From assembly GCA_015494005.1 (NCBI GenBank), contig WGCB01000019.1:1-19144 (forward strand): a stretch of 19,144 nucleotides of DNA, read 5' to 3'. The notes under the pieces are model-generated. The model searched no databases. It saw nothing but the letters and a program-made list of their open reading frames with translations, and was not told the DNA's origin. The stretch's first letter is position 1, and the number at the start of each line of letters is the position of its first letter. Below are positions 1-8,090 of this stretch, in pieces. The DNA is from Caldilineaceae bacterium. Its GTDB lineage: Bacteria; Chloroflexota; Anaerolineae; Caldilineales; Caldilineaceae. A program made the position numbers and the translations under genes.

Positions 1-1
1 C

Positions 2-958
2 ACCATCGCAGAGCGGGGTGTGCAGCTCATCGGCACGGCTCACGGCAACACCCTGGAGAACCTGCTGATGAACCCCACCCTGAGCGATCTGGTGGGTGGC
101 ATCGACTCGGTGACCCTCTCCGATGAGGAGGCCCGGCGCCGGGGCACCCAGAAGACAGTGCTGGAGCGCAAGGCGCCGCCCACCTTCGAGGTGCTCATCG
201 AGATCCAGGACCGGCAGCGCATGGCCGTCCACCACAACGTGGCCGAGGCCGTGGACGCCCTGCTCCGAGGCTGGACCCTGACGCCGGAGATCCGCTACGT
301 GGACGAGGACGGCCAGGTCCACATCGAAAACGCCCCCGCGGTGGGGCACCGAGGCCGCATGGCCGCCAGCAACCGGGGCGGCCGCAACGGCCATCCCAGT
401 GCGAGCTACGATCGCCGGGGTGGCAAGCGCCGCAACAAGGGCGGCTGGTCCAACGGCGAGGGGCAGCAGGTGCCGGAGCAGGAGGAGACCCGGCTCCAGG
501 TGCTCCAGGTCTACCCCTACGGCATCGGCCAGAACCGGCTCCGCTCCGCGGCCCAGAACCTGCAGGTCCCCGTGGAGATCGTGAAAGATCTGCACAACGC
601 GGACATCGTGATGACCCTGAAGAACTACTACCGGCAGAAGGCCCAGCCCATCGCCGACGCGGAGCGCCGCAACATCCCGGTCTACGTGCTGCGCAGCAAC
701 ACGGTGACCCAGATGGAGCAGTGCCTGGTGGACGTCTTCCACCTGAGCCCGGAGAGCAACGTGGACACCTACGAGCAGGCCATGCGGGAGACCAAAGAGG
801 CCATCCAGCGCCTGCTGAACGGGGCCGAGTCGGTGGAGCTGAAGCCCCAGAGCGCGGCCATCCGCAGCCAGCAGCATCAGCTGGCCCGGGCGGCCAACCT
901 GGTGAGCCACAGCTACGGCCGAGAGCCCTACCGGCGAGTGCGCATCTTCCGCAGCTAA
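2..958 (+). CDS. R3H domain nucleic-acid-binding protein with AAA/SpoIIIAA-like ATPase (Ycf45-like), 3' part
   Basis: The gene enters from the left edge: the reading frame is open from base 2, so the start and the Walker A region lie outside the window, and 318 codons are visible. The first residues (IAERGVQLIGTAHG, then NPTLSDLVGGI) match the end of the SpoIIIAA/Ycf45-type AAA ATPase core. Visible residues about 115-156 form a Gly/Arg/Lys-rich low-complexity linker with RGG-like steps. A conserved alpha/beta segment follows (LQVLQVYPYGIGQNRL onward). The C-terminus is an R3H domain with the R-x3-H signature at about Arg288/His292, ending GREPYRRVRIF. R3H domains bind single-stranded nucleic acid, so the protein is probably an ATP-dependent nucleic-acid-binding factor; its exact role is unknown. 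A terminator follows directly. Family assignment is firm, function is not. Confidence 0.85.
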   Translation, partial: TIAERGVQLIGTAHGNTLENLLMNPTLSDLVGGIDSVTLSDEEARRRGTQKTVLERKAPPTFEVLIEIQDRQRMAVHHNVAEAVDALLRGWTLTPEIRYVDEDGQVHIENAPAVGHRGRMAASNRGGRNGHPSASYDRRGGKRRNKGGWSNGEGQQVPEQEETRLQVLQVYPYGIGQNRLRSAAQNLQVPVEIVKDLHNADIVMTLKNYYRQKAQPIADAERRNIPVYVLRSNTVTQMEQCLVDVFHLSPESNVDTYEQAMRETKEAIQRLLNGAESVELKPQSAAIRSQQHQLARAANLVSHSYGREPYRRVRIFRS

Positions 959-988
959 CGCGCCAGCCAGCCGGCGGTTCCAGGACCG

Positions 989-1024
989 TCCCATGATCGT
1001 CCACGATCCCATGATCGTCCACGG
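989..1024. repeat. 18-bp tandem duplication after the R3H gene
   Basis: Two adjacent 18-bp copies (989-1006 and 1007-1024) differ only at the last base; the shared core is CCCATGATCGTCCACG. The pair is flanked by a 7-bp inverted repeat, GGACCGT (983-989) and ACGGTCC (1021-1027), and each copy carries GATCGT, with ACGATC in the first. It lies between the stop codon and the terminator hairpin, so it would be in the 3' end of the mRNA. It may be simple slippage; no function is known. Confidence 0.8.
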
Positions 1025-1030
1025 TCCGTG

Positions 1031-1080
1031 AGCGGGTGCGGGAATCGACGATTCCGTCCCAGCACCCGCTTCCTTCTTTT
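1031..1080 (+). terminator. Rho-independent terminator of the R3H gene
   Basis: A 9-bp stem AGCGGGTGC (1031-1039) pairs perfectly with GCACCCGCT (1062-1070). It encloses an inner hairpin GGAATC/GATTCC (1041-1046 with 1050-1055). The pyrimidine run TCCTTCTTTT (1071-1080) follows at once. The position, 72 bp after the stop codon and before tmk, fits a terminator separating the two units. Confidence 0.8.
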
Positions 1081-1107
1081 CCCCGTCAACCCAAGACAGG
1101 TCCACCC

Positions 1108-1785
1108 GTGAGTCTGTTCATCACCTTCGAAGGCCCTGAGGGCAGTGGCAAGACCACCCAGATCCGCCGCCTGGCCGCGGCCCTGGAAGCGCGGGGCTGG
1201 CCCGTGCTGGCCACCCGGGAACCCGGAGGCACCCGCATCGGCAACGCCATCCGCAACCTGCTCCTGGACCCCATCCACACGGAGATGGTCCCCCGAGCCG
1301 AGACCCTGCTCTTCAACGCGGCCCGGGCCCAGCTGGTGGACCAGGTGATCCGCCCGGCCCTGGCCCAGGGGACCATCGTCCTCTGCGACCGCTACGCGGA
1401 CAGCACCCTGGCCTACCAAGGCTTCGGCCATGGCCAGGACCTGGACGAGCTGCGCATGCTCATCCGCTACGCCACGGGCAGCCTGACCCCGCATCTGACC
1501 GTCTACCTGGACATCGATCCCGCCGTGGGGCTGGGACGCAAGCGCCAGGGGCAGGACGAGGAGTGGAACCGGCTGGACGCCAAGGATCTGGCCTTCCACC
1601 AGGCCGTGCGGGAGGGCTACCTGCGCCTGGCCCAGGAGGAGCCGGAGCGCTGGCTGGTGGTGGACGCAGACCAGCCCCAGGAGACGGTGCACCGGCGCAT
1701 CCTGGAGGCGGTGGAGGCCCGCCTAGCCGCCCTGCAGACCCCGCCACCGGGCAGCAGCATCACCGGGCAGCGCCGTGGCCGATGA
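1108..1785 (+). CDS. tmk: thymidylate kinase (dTMP kinase)
   Basis: Phosphorylates dTMP to dTDP with ATP in the cytoplasm, a step in dTTP synthesis. The 225-residue product has the family P-loop FEGPEGSGKTT (residues 7-17), the TREPGGT substrate loop (36-42), the DRY motif at 94-96 followed by ADSTLAYQG, and a LID segment with Arg144 and Arg146. Length is normal. The GTG at 1108 is chosen because family members begin a few residues before FEGPEGSGKTT. An in-frame upstream start at 1036 would lie inside the terminator hairpin and add an unrelated Pro-rich leader. The ribosome site is weak (AGACAGG, 1094-1100). It is followed 82 bp later by darA, the same order as tmk-yaaQ in Bacillus-type genomes. 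The product name is secure; the start is likely. Confidence 0.95.
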   Translation: MSLFITFEGPEGSGKTTQIRRLAAALEARGWPVLATREPGGTRIGNAIRNLLLDPIHTEMVPRAETLLFNAARAQLVDQVIRPALAQGTIVLCDRYADSTLAYQGFGHGQDLDELRMLIRYATGSLTPHLTVYLDIDPAVGLGRKRQGQDEEWNRLDAKDLAFHQAVREGYLRLAQEEPERWLVVDADQPQETVHRRILEAVEARLAALQTPPPGSSITGQRRGR

Positions 1786-1867
1786 GTGGCCGGGATAGCC
1801 CGGTCTGCACCCAGGCCGGGCACTTTTCGGTACGTTTCCCATCCCCCTCGAAACCTGGAGCGACGCC

Positions 1868-2197
1868 ATGAAACTGATCATCGCCATCGTGAACCTGGAC
1901 GACAGCCGCAACCTGCTGGACCGCCTGGGACGCCGGGGCTTCGGCGCCACGGTCACCAGCTCCACCGGCGCCTACCTGAAGATCGGCAACGCCACCATCT
2001 TCTGCGGCGTGGAGGACGAGGACGTGGAGGAGGTGCTCTCCATCATCCGGGAGACCTGCCCCAGCCGGGTCCAGTACGTGACGCCCCTGCCGCCGGTCAT
2101 GGAGCCGGGGGAGATGCTCATCCCCACGCCGGTGGAGAAGTACATGGGCGGGGCCACGGTCTTCGTGCTGGACGTGGAGCACTTCGAGAAGATCTAG
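1868..2197 (+). CDS. darA: cyclic-di-AMP receptor, PII-like (DarA/PstA/YaaQ family)
   Basis: A 109-residue protein of the DUF970 family, which folds like PII signalling proteins and binds c-di-AMP as a trimer in Firmicutes (DarA of Bacillus, PstA of Listeria and Staphylococcus). Family hallmarks are visible: the start MKLIIAIV, the loop RGFGATVTSSTGAYLKIGN (about residues 22-40) and the later GVEDEDVEEVLSIIRE. The length is as usual. The ATG at 1868 has GGAG (1857-1860) eight bases upstream. It lies behind tmk and just before a strong terminator, so the two are probably one transcript. The downstream partner of DarA is unknown even where it is well studied. c-di-AMP binding here is inferred from the family. 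Confidence 0.9.
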   Translation: MKLIIAIVNLDDSRNLLDRLGRRGFGATVTSSTGAYLKIGNATIFCGVEDEDVEEVLSIIRETCPSRVQYVTPLPPVMEPGEMLIPTPVEKYMGGATVFVLDVEHFEKI

Positions 2198-2228
2198 GGC
2201 AGCAGAGCCGGGTCGGATCGGCCAATGC

Positions 2229-2263
2229 AAAAGCGGACGCGGTGGGCTCGCGTCCGCTTTTTT
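2229..2263 (+). terminator. strong Rho-independent terminator after tmk-darA
   Basis: A perfect 13-bp stem, AAAAGCGGACGCG (2229-2241) with CGCGTCCGCTTTT (2249-2261), closes a 7-nt loop and runs into TTTTTT (2258-2263). Its A-rich left arm would also give four U residues on the other strand, so it may work in both directions and also stop minus-strand transcription from the FmdB-type gene. Confidence 0.93.
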
Positions 2264-2272
2264 CGCGCCGAT

Positions 2273-2296
2273 GTGTCCTCAGGCGTGTCCTCAGGC
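2273..2296. repeat. 12-bp perfect tandem duplication
   Basis: GTGTCCTCAGGC occurs twice head to tail (2273-2284, 2285-2296) in the gap between the darA terminator and the end of the FmdB-type gene. It looks like a slippage product; no role is evident. Confidence 0.7.
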
Positions 2297-2319
2297 CGGT
2301 GAGGCCAGCCGGGATCCGG

Positions 2320-2760
2320 CTATTCCGCGCCGTCCCCGGAGGAGGCGCCCAGATCCTCCCCGCCCAGGCCGCCGGCCGGTGCGCCGCCCAGCTCCTCCCC
2401 GAGCTCGCCGCCCAGGGATTCCTCGATGGCCTCCGGGCTCTCCCCCGCCTCCAGCCGGTCGATGACCTCGTGCATCTCCGGGTCCAGGGGCTCGCCCATC
2501 TCGTCGCTCATCTGGCGCATGAAGTGGGCCAGGGCCCGGGGATCCTCGTTCTCCAGCCCGGCCATCAGAGAGGAATCCGCCAGGGATTCCAGGCGGCTCT
2601 CCTCGGATTTCAGCGTGAAGACCCGGCTGACCAGACGGCGCAGATTGGCGCCGCCACAGTGAGGGCAGCGGGCGTCCTCGTCCCGGGCCGTGGCCATGCT
2701 GGGGAAAAAGACGCTCACCCGCTTGCGGCAGTCCTGGCAGAAGTATTCGTAAATGGGCAT
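2320..2760 (-). CDS. FmdB-family zinc-ribbon protein with acidic C-terminal extension
   Basis: The first 45 residues are a typical FmdB/CxxC_CXXC regulatory zinc ribbon: MPIYEYFCQDC with Cys8 and Cys11, then CPHC with Cys32 and Cys35, which should bind one zinc. The family is widespread and called putative regulatory; its role is not settled. This copy has 146 residues, longer than the usual 70-110, because of a Glu/Gly-rich acidic tail (residues about 100-146). The ATG at 2760 is chosen because the family starts MPxYEY and because GGAGGAGG sits 7 bases upstream on the minus strand. An earlier in-frame start would add an unrelated stretch. It is divergent from gmk, with a good -10/-35 pair on its strand at 2851-2880. 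Confidence 0.87.
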   Translation of the reverse strand: MPIYEYFCQDCRKRVSVFFPSMATARDEDARCPHCGGANLRRLVSRVFTLKSEESRLESLADSSLMAGLENEDPRALAHFMRQMSDEMGEPLDPEMHEVIDRLEAGESPEAIEESLGGELGEELGGAPAGGLGGEDLGASSGDGAE

Positions 2761-2815
2761 GGTGGGCCTCCTCCTGCTGTCTGGGCGCATCTTGAGTGCG
2801 CACAAAACCGGCGGA

Positions 2816-2845
2816 TTTTCATTCCCTGTGCACCTGCACTATACT
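2816..2845 (+). promoter_or_regulatory. candidate sigma-70-type promoter for gmk
   Basis: TTTTCA (2816-2821) and TATACT (2840-2845) are 18 bp apart in an A+T-rich island of an otherwise G+C-rich region. The -10 matches consensus at five of six bases and the -35 at four. The predicted transcript would start near 2852, about 50 nt before the gmk ATG. Confidence 0.5.
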
Positions 2846-2850
2846 AAGCC

Positions 2851-2880
2851 ATTATAAATTGACCCAAAGGCCCGATTCAA
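2851..2880 (-). promoter_or_regulatory. candidate promoter for the FmdB-type gene
   Basis: On the minus strand TTGAAT (2880-2875) is followed after 18 bp by a perfect TATAAT (2856-2851) in the context TTTATAATGG. It would give a leader of roughly 85 nt. It faces the gmk promoter, the two -10 elements being only 5 bp apart, so both polymerases could compete for the same DNA. Confidence 0.6.
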
Positions 2881-2900
2881 ATCACCGACACCCAAACGCC

Positions 2901-3578
2901 ATGAGCTCTTCCGACCAGACGACCCTCGCCGAGCAGACCGCGGACGACGCCGCGGAGATCGCCGCCATCTACGAAAGCCTCAACCATCCCCGACCCGTGC
3001 TGGTGGTCATCTCTGGCCCCAGCGGCGTGGGCAAGGACGCCACCCTCCAGCGCATGAAGGAGCGCAACCTCTCCTTCTACTTCGTGGTCACCGCCACCAC
3101 CCGGCCCAAGCGCCCGGGGGAGGTGGACGGCGTGGATTACCACTTCGTCTCCATGGGCGAGTTCGCGGACATGATCGAGAAGGGGGAGCTGCTGGAGTAC
3201 GCGGTGGTCTACGGGGACTACAAGGGCATCCCCAAGAAGCACGTGCGGGAGGCCCTAGCCAGCGGCAAGGACGTGATCCTGCGCATCGACGTCCAGGGCG
3301 CGGCCACCATCCGCCAGCTCATCCCCAACGCGGTGACCATCTTCCTCACCGCGGAGAGCGAGGAGGAGCTGATCCAGCGGCTGCAGCGGCGCAAGACCGA
3401 ATCCCCGGACGCGCTGAAGATGCGCATCGCCACGGCCCGGCAGGAGATGAAGCGGATCCGGGAGTTCAAGTACGTGGTGGTCAACCGGGAAGGGCACCTG
3501 GACGACACCGTGGACAAGGTGGTGAGCATCATCGTGGCCGAGAAATGCCGAGTGGACTGGAAGCCCGTCCAGATCTGA
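2901..3578 (+). CDS. gmk: guanylate kinase
   Basis: Converts GMP (and dGMP) to GDP using ATP, in the cytoplasm. The 225-residue product shows the P-loop GPSGVGKDATL (residues 39-49), the GMP-binding TATTRPKRPGEVDGVDYHFV segment, GELLEYAVVYGDYKGIPK, and the DVQGA motif (Asp-Val-Gln-Gly). The P-loop carries Asp where many guanylate kinases have Ser/Thr after the Lys; I recall GKDA also from other Chloroflexota and cyanobacterial homologues. About 30 extra N-terminal residues precede the core. The ATG at 2901 has no clear Shine-Dalgarno sequence. A GTG at 2796 is in frame but lies upstream of the predicted promoter. The rhomboid gene follows after 27 bp. Confidence 0.95.
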   Translation: MSSSDQTTLAEQTADDAAEIAAIYESLNHPRPVLVVISGPSGVGKDATLQRMKERNLSFYFVVTATTRPKRPGEVDGVDYHFVSMGEFADMIEKGELLEYAVVYGDYKGIPKKHVREALASGKDVILRIDVQGAATIRQLIPNAVTIFLTAESEEELIQRLQRRKTESPDALKMRIATARQEMKRIREFKYVVVNREGHLDDTVDKVVSIIVAEKCRVDWKPVQI

Positions 3579-3605
3579 CCCTCACAGCCTGGCGGGAGGC
3601 GCCCC

Positions 3606-4430
3606 GTGTACAACCCCTATCGAGCCCCCAGCTCCGAGCCCACCTTCGGCCAAGTCCTGCCCCCGAAACCACCCGAACCGCCCCGTTTCGTCGTCCCCAC
3701 CAGCCCGCCTCGGATCAGCCGCCTGCTCCTGGGCGTCAACCTGCTGGTCTTCGTGGCCATGATCCTCTACGGCTACCTCTTCTACGGCATCTGGGACGGC
3801 CCCCAGAACCTGCAAGTGCTCTACGATTTCGGCGCCAAGTGGAACCCGGCCATCCTGGACGGGCAGGTCTGGCGGCTTTTCACCTCCATGTTCCTGCACA
3901 TCGGCGCCATCCACCTGCTCTTCAACCTCTACGCCCTCTACGTCCTGGGCCCCCTGGTGGAGAGCTACTTCGGCCCCTGGCGTTTCCTGGCCATCTACCT
4001 CATCGGCGGCCTGTTTGGAAGCGTGGCCAGCTTCGCCTTCTCTCCCGCCCTCTCCGCGGGGGCGTCTGGGGCCATCTTCGGCCTGCTGGGGGCGGTGACC
4101 GTCTACTTCTTCCGCTATCGAGAGCACTTCGGCGCCCGGGGCCGGGCCGTGCTCCAGAACATGCTCATCGTCATCGGCATGAACCTGGTCCTGGGCCTCA
4201 CCGTGCCCAACATCGACAACTGGGCCCACATGGGCGGGCTCCTGGGCGGCGCGCTGGTCGCCTGGGGCCTCTTGCCCCGCTACCGCATCCCTCGCCAGGT
4301 GCGGCCCGGCGTCCAACCCCTGGAAGTGGAGCATCGTCTGACCACCGAGCTGGGCTGGATCGCCTTCTGCACCGCCCTGCTGGTCCTCTTCTTCCAGGTG
4401 GCCACACTCCGGGGAGTTCCGACCTTTTGA
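3606..4430 (+). CDS. rhomboid-family intramembrane serine protease
   Basis: A 274-residue multi-pass membrane protein. After a Pro-rich cytoplasmic N-terminus (1-35), about six hydrophobic segments follow, with a seventh near the C-terminus (about 250-266). The rhomboid signature is complete: HLLFN (His103, Asn107), catalytic Ser154 in GASGAIFG, and catalytic His208 in WAHMGGLLGG. Rhomboids cleave within or next to membrane helices; the substrate here is unknown. The GTG at 3606 is preceded by GGGAGG (3593-3598), a good ribosome site. It lies 27 bp after gmk, and its stop codon overlaps the start of the MATE gene, so the three are probably one transcript. Confidence 0.92.
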   Translation: MYNPYRAPSSEPTFGQVLPPKPPEPPRFVVPTSPPRISRLLLGVNLLVFVAMILYGYLFYGIWDGPQNLQVLYDFGAKWNPAILDGQVWRLFTSMFLHIGAIHLLFNLYALYVLGPLVESYFGPWRFLAIYLIGGLFGSVASFAFSPALSAGASGAIFGLLGAVTVYFFRYREHFGARGRAVLQNMLIVIGMNLVLGLTVPNIDNWAHMGGLLGGALVAWGLLPRYRIPRQVRPGVQPLEVEHRLTTELGWIAFCTALLVLFFQVATLRGVPTF

Positions 4431-5779
4431 CCACGCTCTTCAGCGCCTCCCTGGACCGGAGCATCCTCAAGCTGGCCCTGCCCGCGGTGGTGGAGAACCT
4501 GCTCCAGACCGTGGTCTTCTTCAGCGACACCCTGATGATCGGCTGGCTCAAGGACCCGGCCGCCCTGGCCGCGGTGGGCCTGGCCGGGACGCTCATGTAC
4601 CTGCTCACCACCCTCTTCGGGGCCCTGGCTGTGGCCGCCACCGCGCTGGTGGCCCAGGCCTGGGGAGCGGATCGCCGGGCGGACGCGGGCCGGGTGGGAG
4701 CCCAGGCCATCCTGCTCAGCCTGCTCTTCTCCGCGGGGATCACCCTGCTGCTCATCCCGGCCATCCCTGGCTACCTGCGGCTCATGGGCGGGGATCCCCA
4801 GGTGGTGGCCCAGGGCACGGGCTACCTGCAGGTGGTCCTGGGGGCCTCGGTCTTCAGCTTCCCCATGATGGTGGCCAACGGTGTCATGCGGGGGGCGGGG
4901 GACACCCGCACGCCCATGTGGAACACCCTGGTCATGAACAGCTGGAACATCCTGGCCAGCTACCTGCTCATCTTTGGGCCGGGCCCCCTGCCTGGCCTGG
5001 CCCTCCTGGGCGCGGGGATCGGCACGGCCACGGCGCGCACCCTGGGCGGCTTCCTGGCGGTGGGCGCCCTGCTCACCGGCCGCACCTACCTGCATCTGGA
5101 CTGGCGTCAGCTGGGCCGCTGGCAGCAGGCCATCAGCCGCCGCATCCTGGCCCTGGCCCTGCCCAGCGCGGTGGAGGCCGGGGTGGCCCAGTTCGGCTTC
5201 CTGCTCTTCACCCGCATGGTGGCCTCCCTGGGGACCCTGGCCCTGGCTGCCCACCAGATCGCCCTGCGGGTGGAGTCCCTGAGCTACATGCCCTCCTGGG
5301 GGCTGGCGGTGGCGGCCACCACCCTGGTGGGCCAGGCCCTGGGCGCGGGGGATCCTGGGCTGGCCCGCAAGGCCCTGCGGCGCACCCTGCTCTTCGGCCT
5401 GATCTTCAACGGGCTGCTGGGGCTGGTCTTCCTCCTCTTCGCCCGGCCCATCGTCCAGATCTTCGGCAGCACCCAGGACGTGCTCTCCCTGGCCGCGCTG
5501 GCCCTGACCATCGCCGCCGCGGAGCTGCCCGGCCTGGGCTTCGAGATGATCATCGCCGGGGGCATGCGGGGCGCCGGGGACACCCGCACGCCCCTCCTGG
5601 TGACCCTGGTGGGCGTTCTCCTCTTCCGCCTGAGCCTGGTCTACCTGCTGGCCATCGTCCTGGAGTGGGGCCTGGCCGGGGTCTGGTGGGGCACGGCCAT
5701 GGACTGGACCGGCCGCTCCCTGCTCCTCTGGTGGCTCTTCCGTCGCCAGGCCTGGCAGCGGGCGCCGGTGCCCGAATAA
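4427..5779 (+). CDS. MATE-family efflux transporter
   Basis: A 450-residue inner-membrane protein with about 12 hydrophobic helices in two homologous halves. The MATE repeat motif MRGAGDTRTP appears twice, at residues about 154 and 380, marking the internal duplication. The start PAVVENLLQTVVFFSDTLMIG is typical of the family. MATE proteins export cationic drugs or metabolites in exchange for Na+ or H+; the substrate cannot be told. The start is a TTG at 4427-4429 overlapping the rhomboid TGA (4428-4430), with GGGGAG at 4411-4416 in front. The next in-frame ATG lies inside the first helix, too late. This overlap points to translational coupling with the rhomboid gene. Confidence 0.92.
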   Translation: MTTLFSASLDRSILKLALPAVVENLLQTVVFFSDTLMIGWLKDPAALAAVGLAGTLMYLLTTLFGALAVAATALVAQAWGADRRADAGRVGAQAILLSLLFSAGITLLLIPAIPGYLRLMGGDPQVVAQGTGYLQVVLGASVFSFPMMVANGVMRGAGDTRTPMWNTLVMNSWNILASYLLIFGPGPLPGLALLGAGIGTATARTLGGFLAVGALLTGRTYLHLDWRQLGRWQQAISRRILALALPSAVEAGVAQFGFLLFTRMVASLGTLALAAHQIALRVESLSYMPSWGLAVAATTLVGQALGAGDPGLARKALRRTLLFGLIFNGLLGLVFLLFARPIVQIFGSTQDVLSLAALALTIAAAELPGLGFEMIIAGGMRGAGDTRTPLLVTLVGVLLFRLSLVYLLAIVLEWGLAGVWWGTAMDWTGRSLLLWWLFRRQAWQRAPVPE

Positions 5780-5864
5780 CCAGGTGGCCGGGGAACCGGG
5801 CAATCGAGGAAAAAACGTTCGCAAACGCCTTTTCACCGCCAAACATGGTTTGGGAGGTGCCCTG

Positions 5865-7412
<1,548 letters not shown>

Positions 7413-7450
7413 AAATTGGAGGGTGACTGGGCGATTCGGCGACCGGAGGG

Positions 7451-8059
7451 TCAGGGCAGGCGAGCCTGGAGGGCCTTCAGGTCCAGGGGGATGCCGGCCA
7501 GGAGGAAGAGGGCCTGGTCCGCGACCTGGGCCAGGTAGCGGTTGGTCCGGCCCAGGAGGTCCCGGTAGAGGCGGCTCAGGGGATCCCCGGGGACGATGCC
7601 CAGGCCCACCTCGTTGCTCACCAGGATGAAGGGCCGCCCCAGCTGACCATGGGCCTCCAGCAGGCCGTCCAGCTCCTGGCGAAGCCGGGCCCAGCTGGCC
7701 GCCTCGCCCTCCCCGGCCGGGTCCGGGTGGGCCAGCAGCACGTTGCTCACCAGCAGGGTGAGACAATCCAACAGGATGACCCCTGGCTCGGGCGCAGATG
7801 CCCGGGCCAGTTGCGCGGTGAGGGCCGGCCCCACTCCCGTGGGGACCTCCAGGGTCTGCCAGTGGCTGGGCCGCTCCTGACGGTGGCGCTGGATGCGCTG
7901 GGCCATCTCCGGGTCGCCGGCCTGGGCCGTGGCCACGAAGAGGACCGGCCGGTCACCGGCCAGGCGCTGGGCCAGCTCCAGGGCGTAGTCGCTCTTGCCG
8001 CTGCGAGCGCCGCCCAGGACCAGGATGAGGGGCGCGGGATCGGTCGCGTGGGGGGACAT
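7451..8059 (-). CDS. cobU: bifunctional adenosylcobinamide kinase / adenosylcobinamide-phosphate guanylyltransferase
   Basis: Phosphorylates adenosylcobinamide and then transfers GMP to give AdoCbi-GDP, the activated substrate of CobS in cobalamin nucleotide-loop assembly. The 202-residue product carries the P-loop GGARSGKS (residues 16-23), then VATAQAGDPEMAQRIQRHR followed by RPSHW, where His59 fits the guanylylated His of the family. LLDCLTLLVSN (Walker B region) and VSNEVGLGIVP follow. The ATG at 8059 has CGGAGG just upstream on the minus strand. It is the last gene of the unit, 31 bp after cobS, and ends 38 bp from the convergent malQ stop. No terminator was recognised there. Confidence 0.94.
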   Translation of the reverse strand: MSPHATDPAPLILVLGGARSGKSDYALELAQRLAGDRPVLFVATAQAGDPEMAQRIQRHRQERPSHWQTLEVPTGVGPALTAQLARASAPEPGVILLDCLTLLVSNVLLAHPDPAGEGEAASWARLRQELDGLLEAHGQLGRPFILVSNEVGLGIVPGDPLSRLYRDLLGRTNRYLAQVADQALFLLAGIPLDLKALQARLP

Positions 8060-8090
8060 GGTCGCCTCCGGGAGTGGGTTGTGGAACGGG

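Noticed and set aside
195..1022. Long open frames antisense to the R3H gene, and similar antisense or out-of-frame frames across the window (for example 4280-5917 minus, 5550-7766 minus, 8536-10581 plus, 11730-13286 plus, 14646-16328 plus, 17019-18149 plus)
   Set aside because: Their products are low-complexity Pro/Gly/Ala/Arg- or Gln/His/Asp-rich strings with no family resemblance, and they lie on the wrong strand or frame of well-recognised genes. High G+C makes stop codons rare in shadow frames.
1798..1829. Small hairpin GCCCGG/CCGGGC followed by ACTTTTC between tmk and darA
   Set aside because: The stem is only 6 bp with a 12-nt loop and a short T run, and the genes are close and probably co-transcribed. 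Not convincing as a terminator.
3545..4426. Upstream in-frame extension of the MATE reading frame
   Set aside because: It lies wholly within the rhomboid gene in another frame and reads as a Pro/Arg/His-rich shadow. The TTG at 4427 with a ribosome site gives the normal family length.
5784..5864. GTG at 5784 as malQ start
   Set aside because: The extra 27 residues do not resemble MalQ N-termini, and the TTG at 5865 has a strong GGGAGG site at the proper distance.
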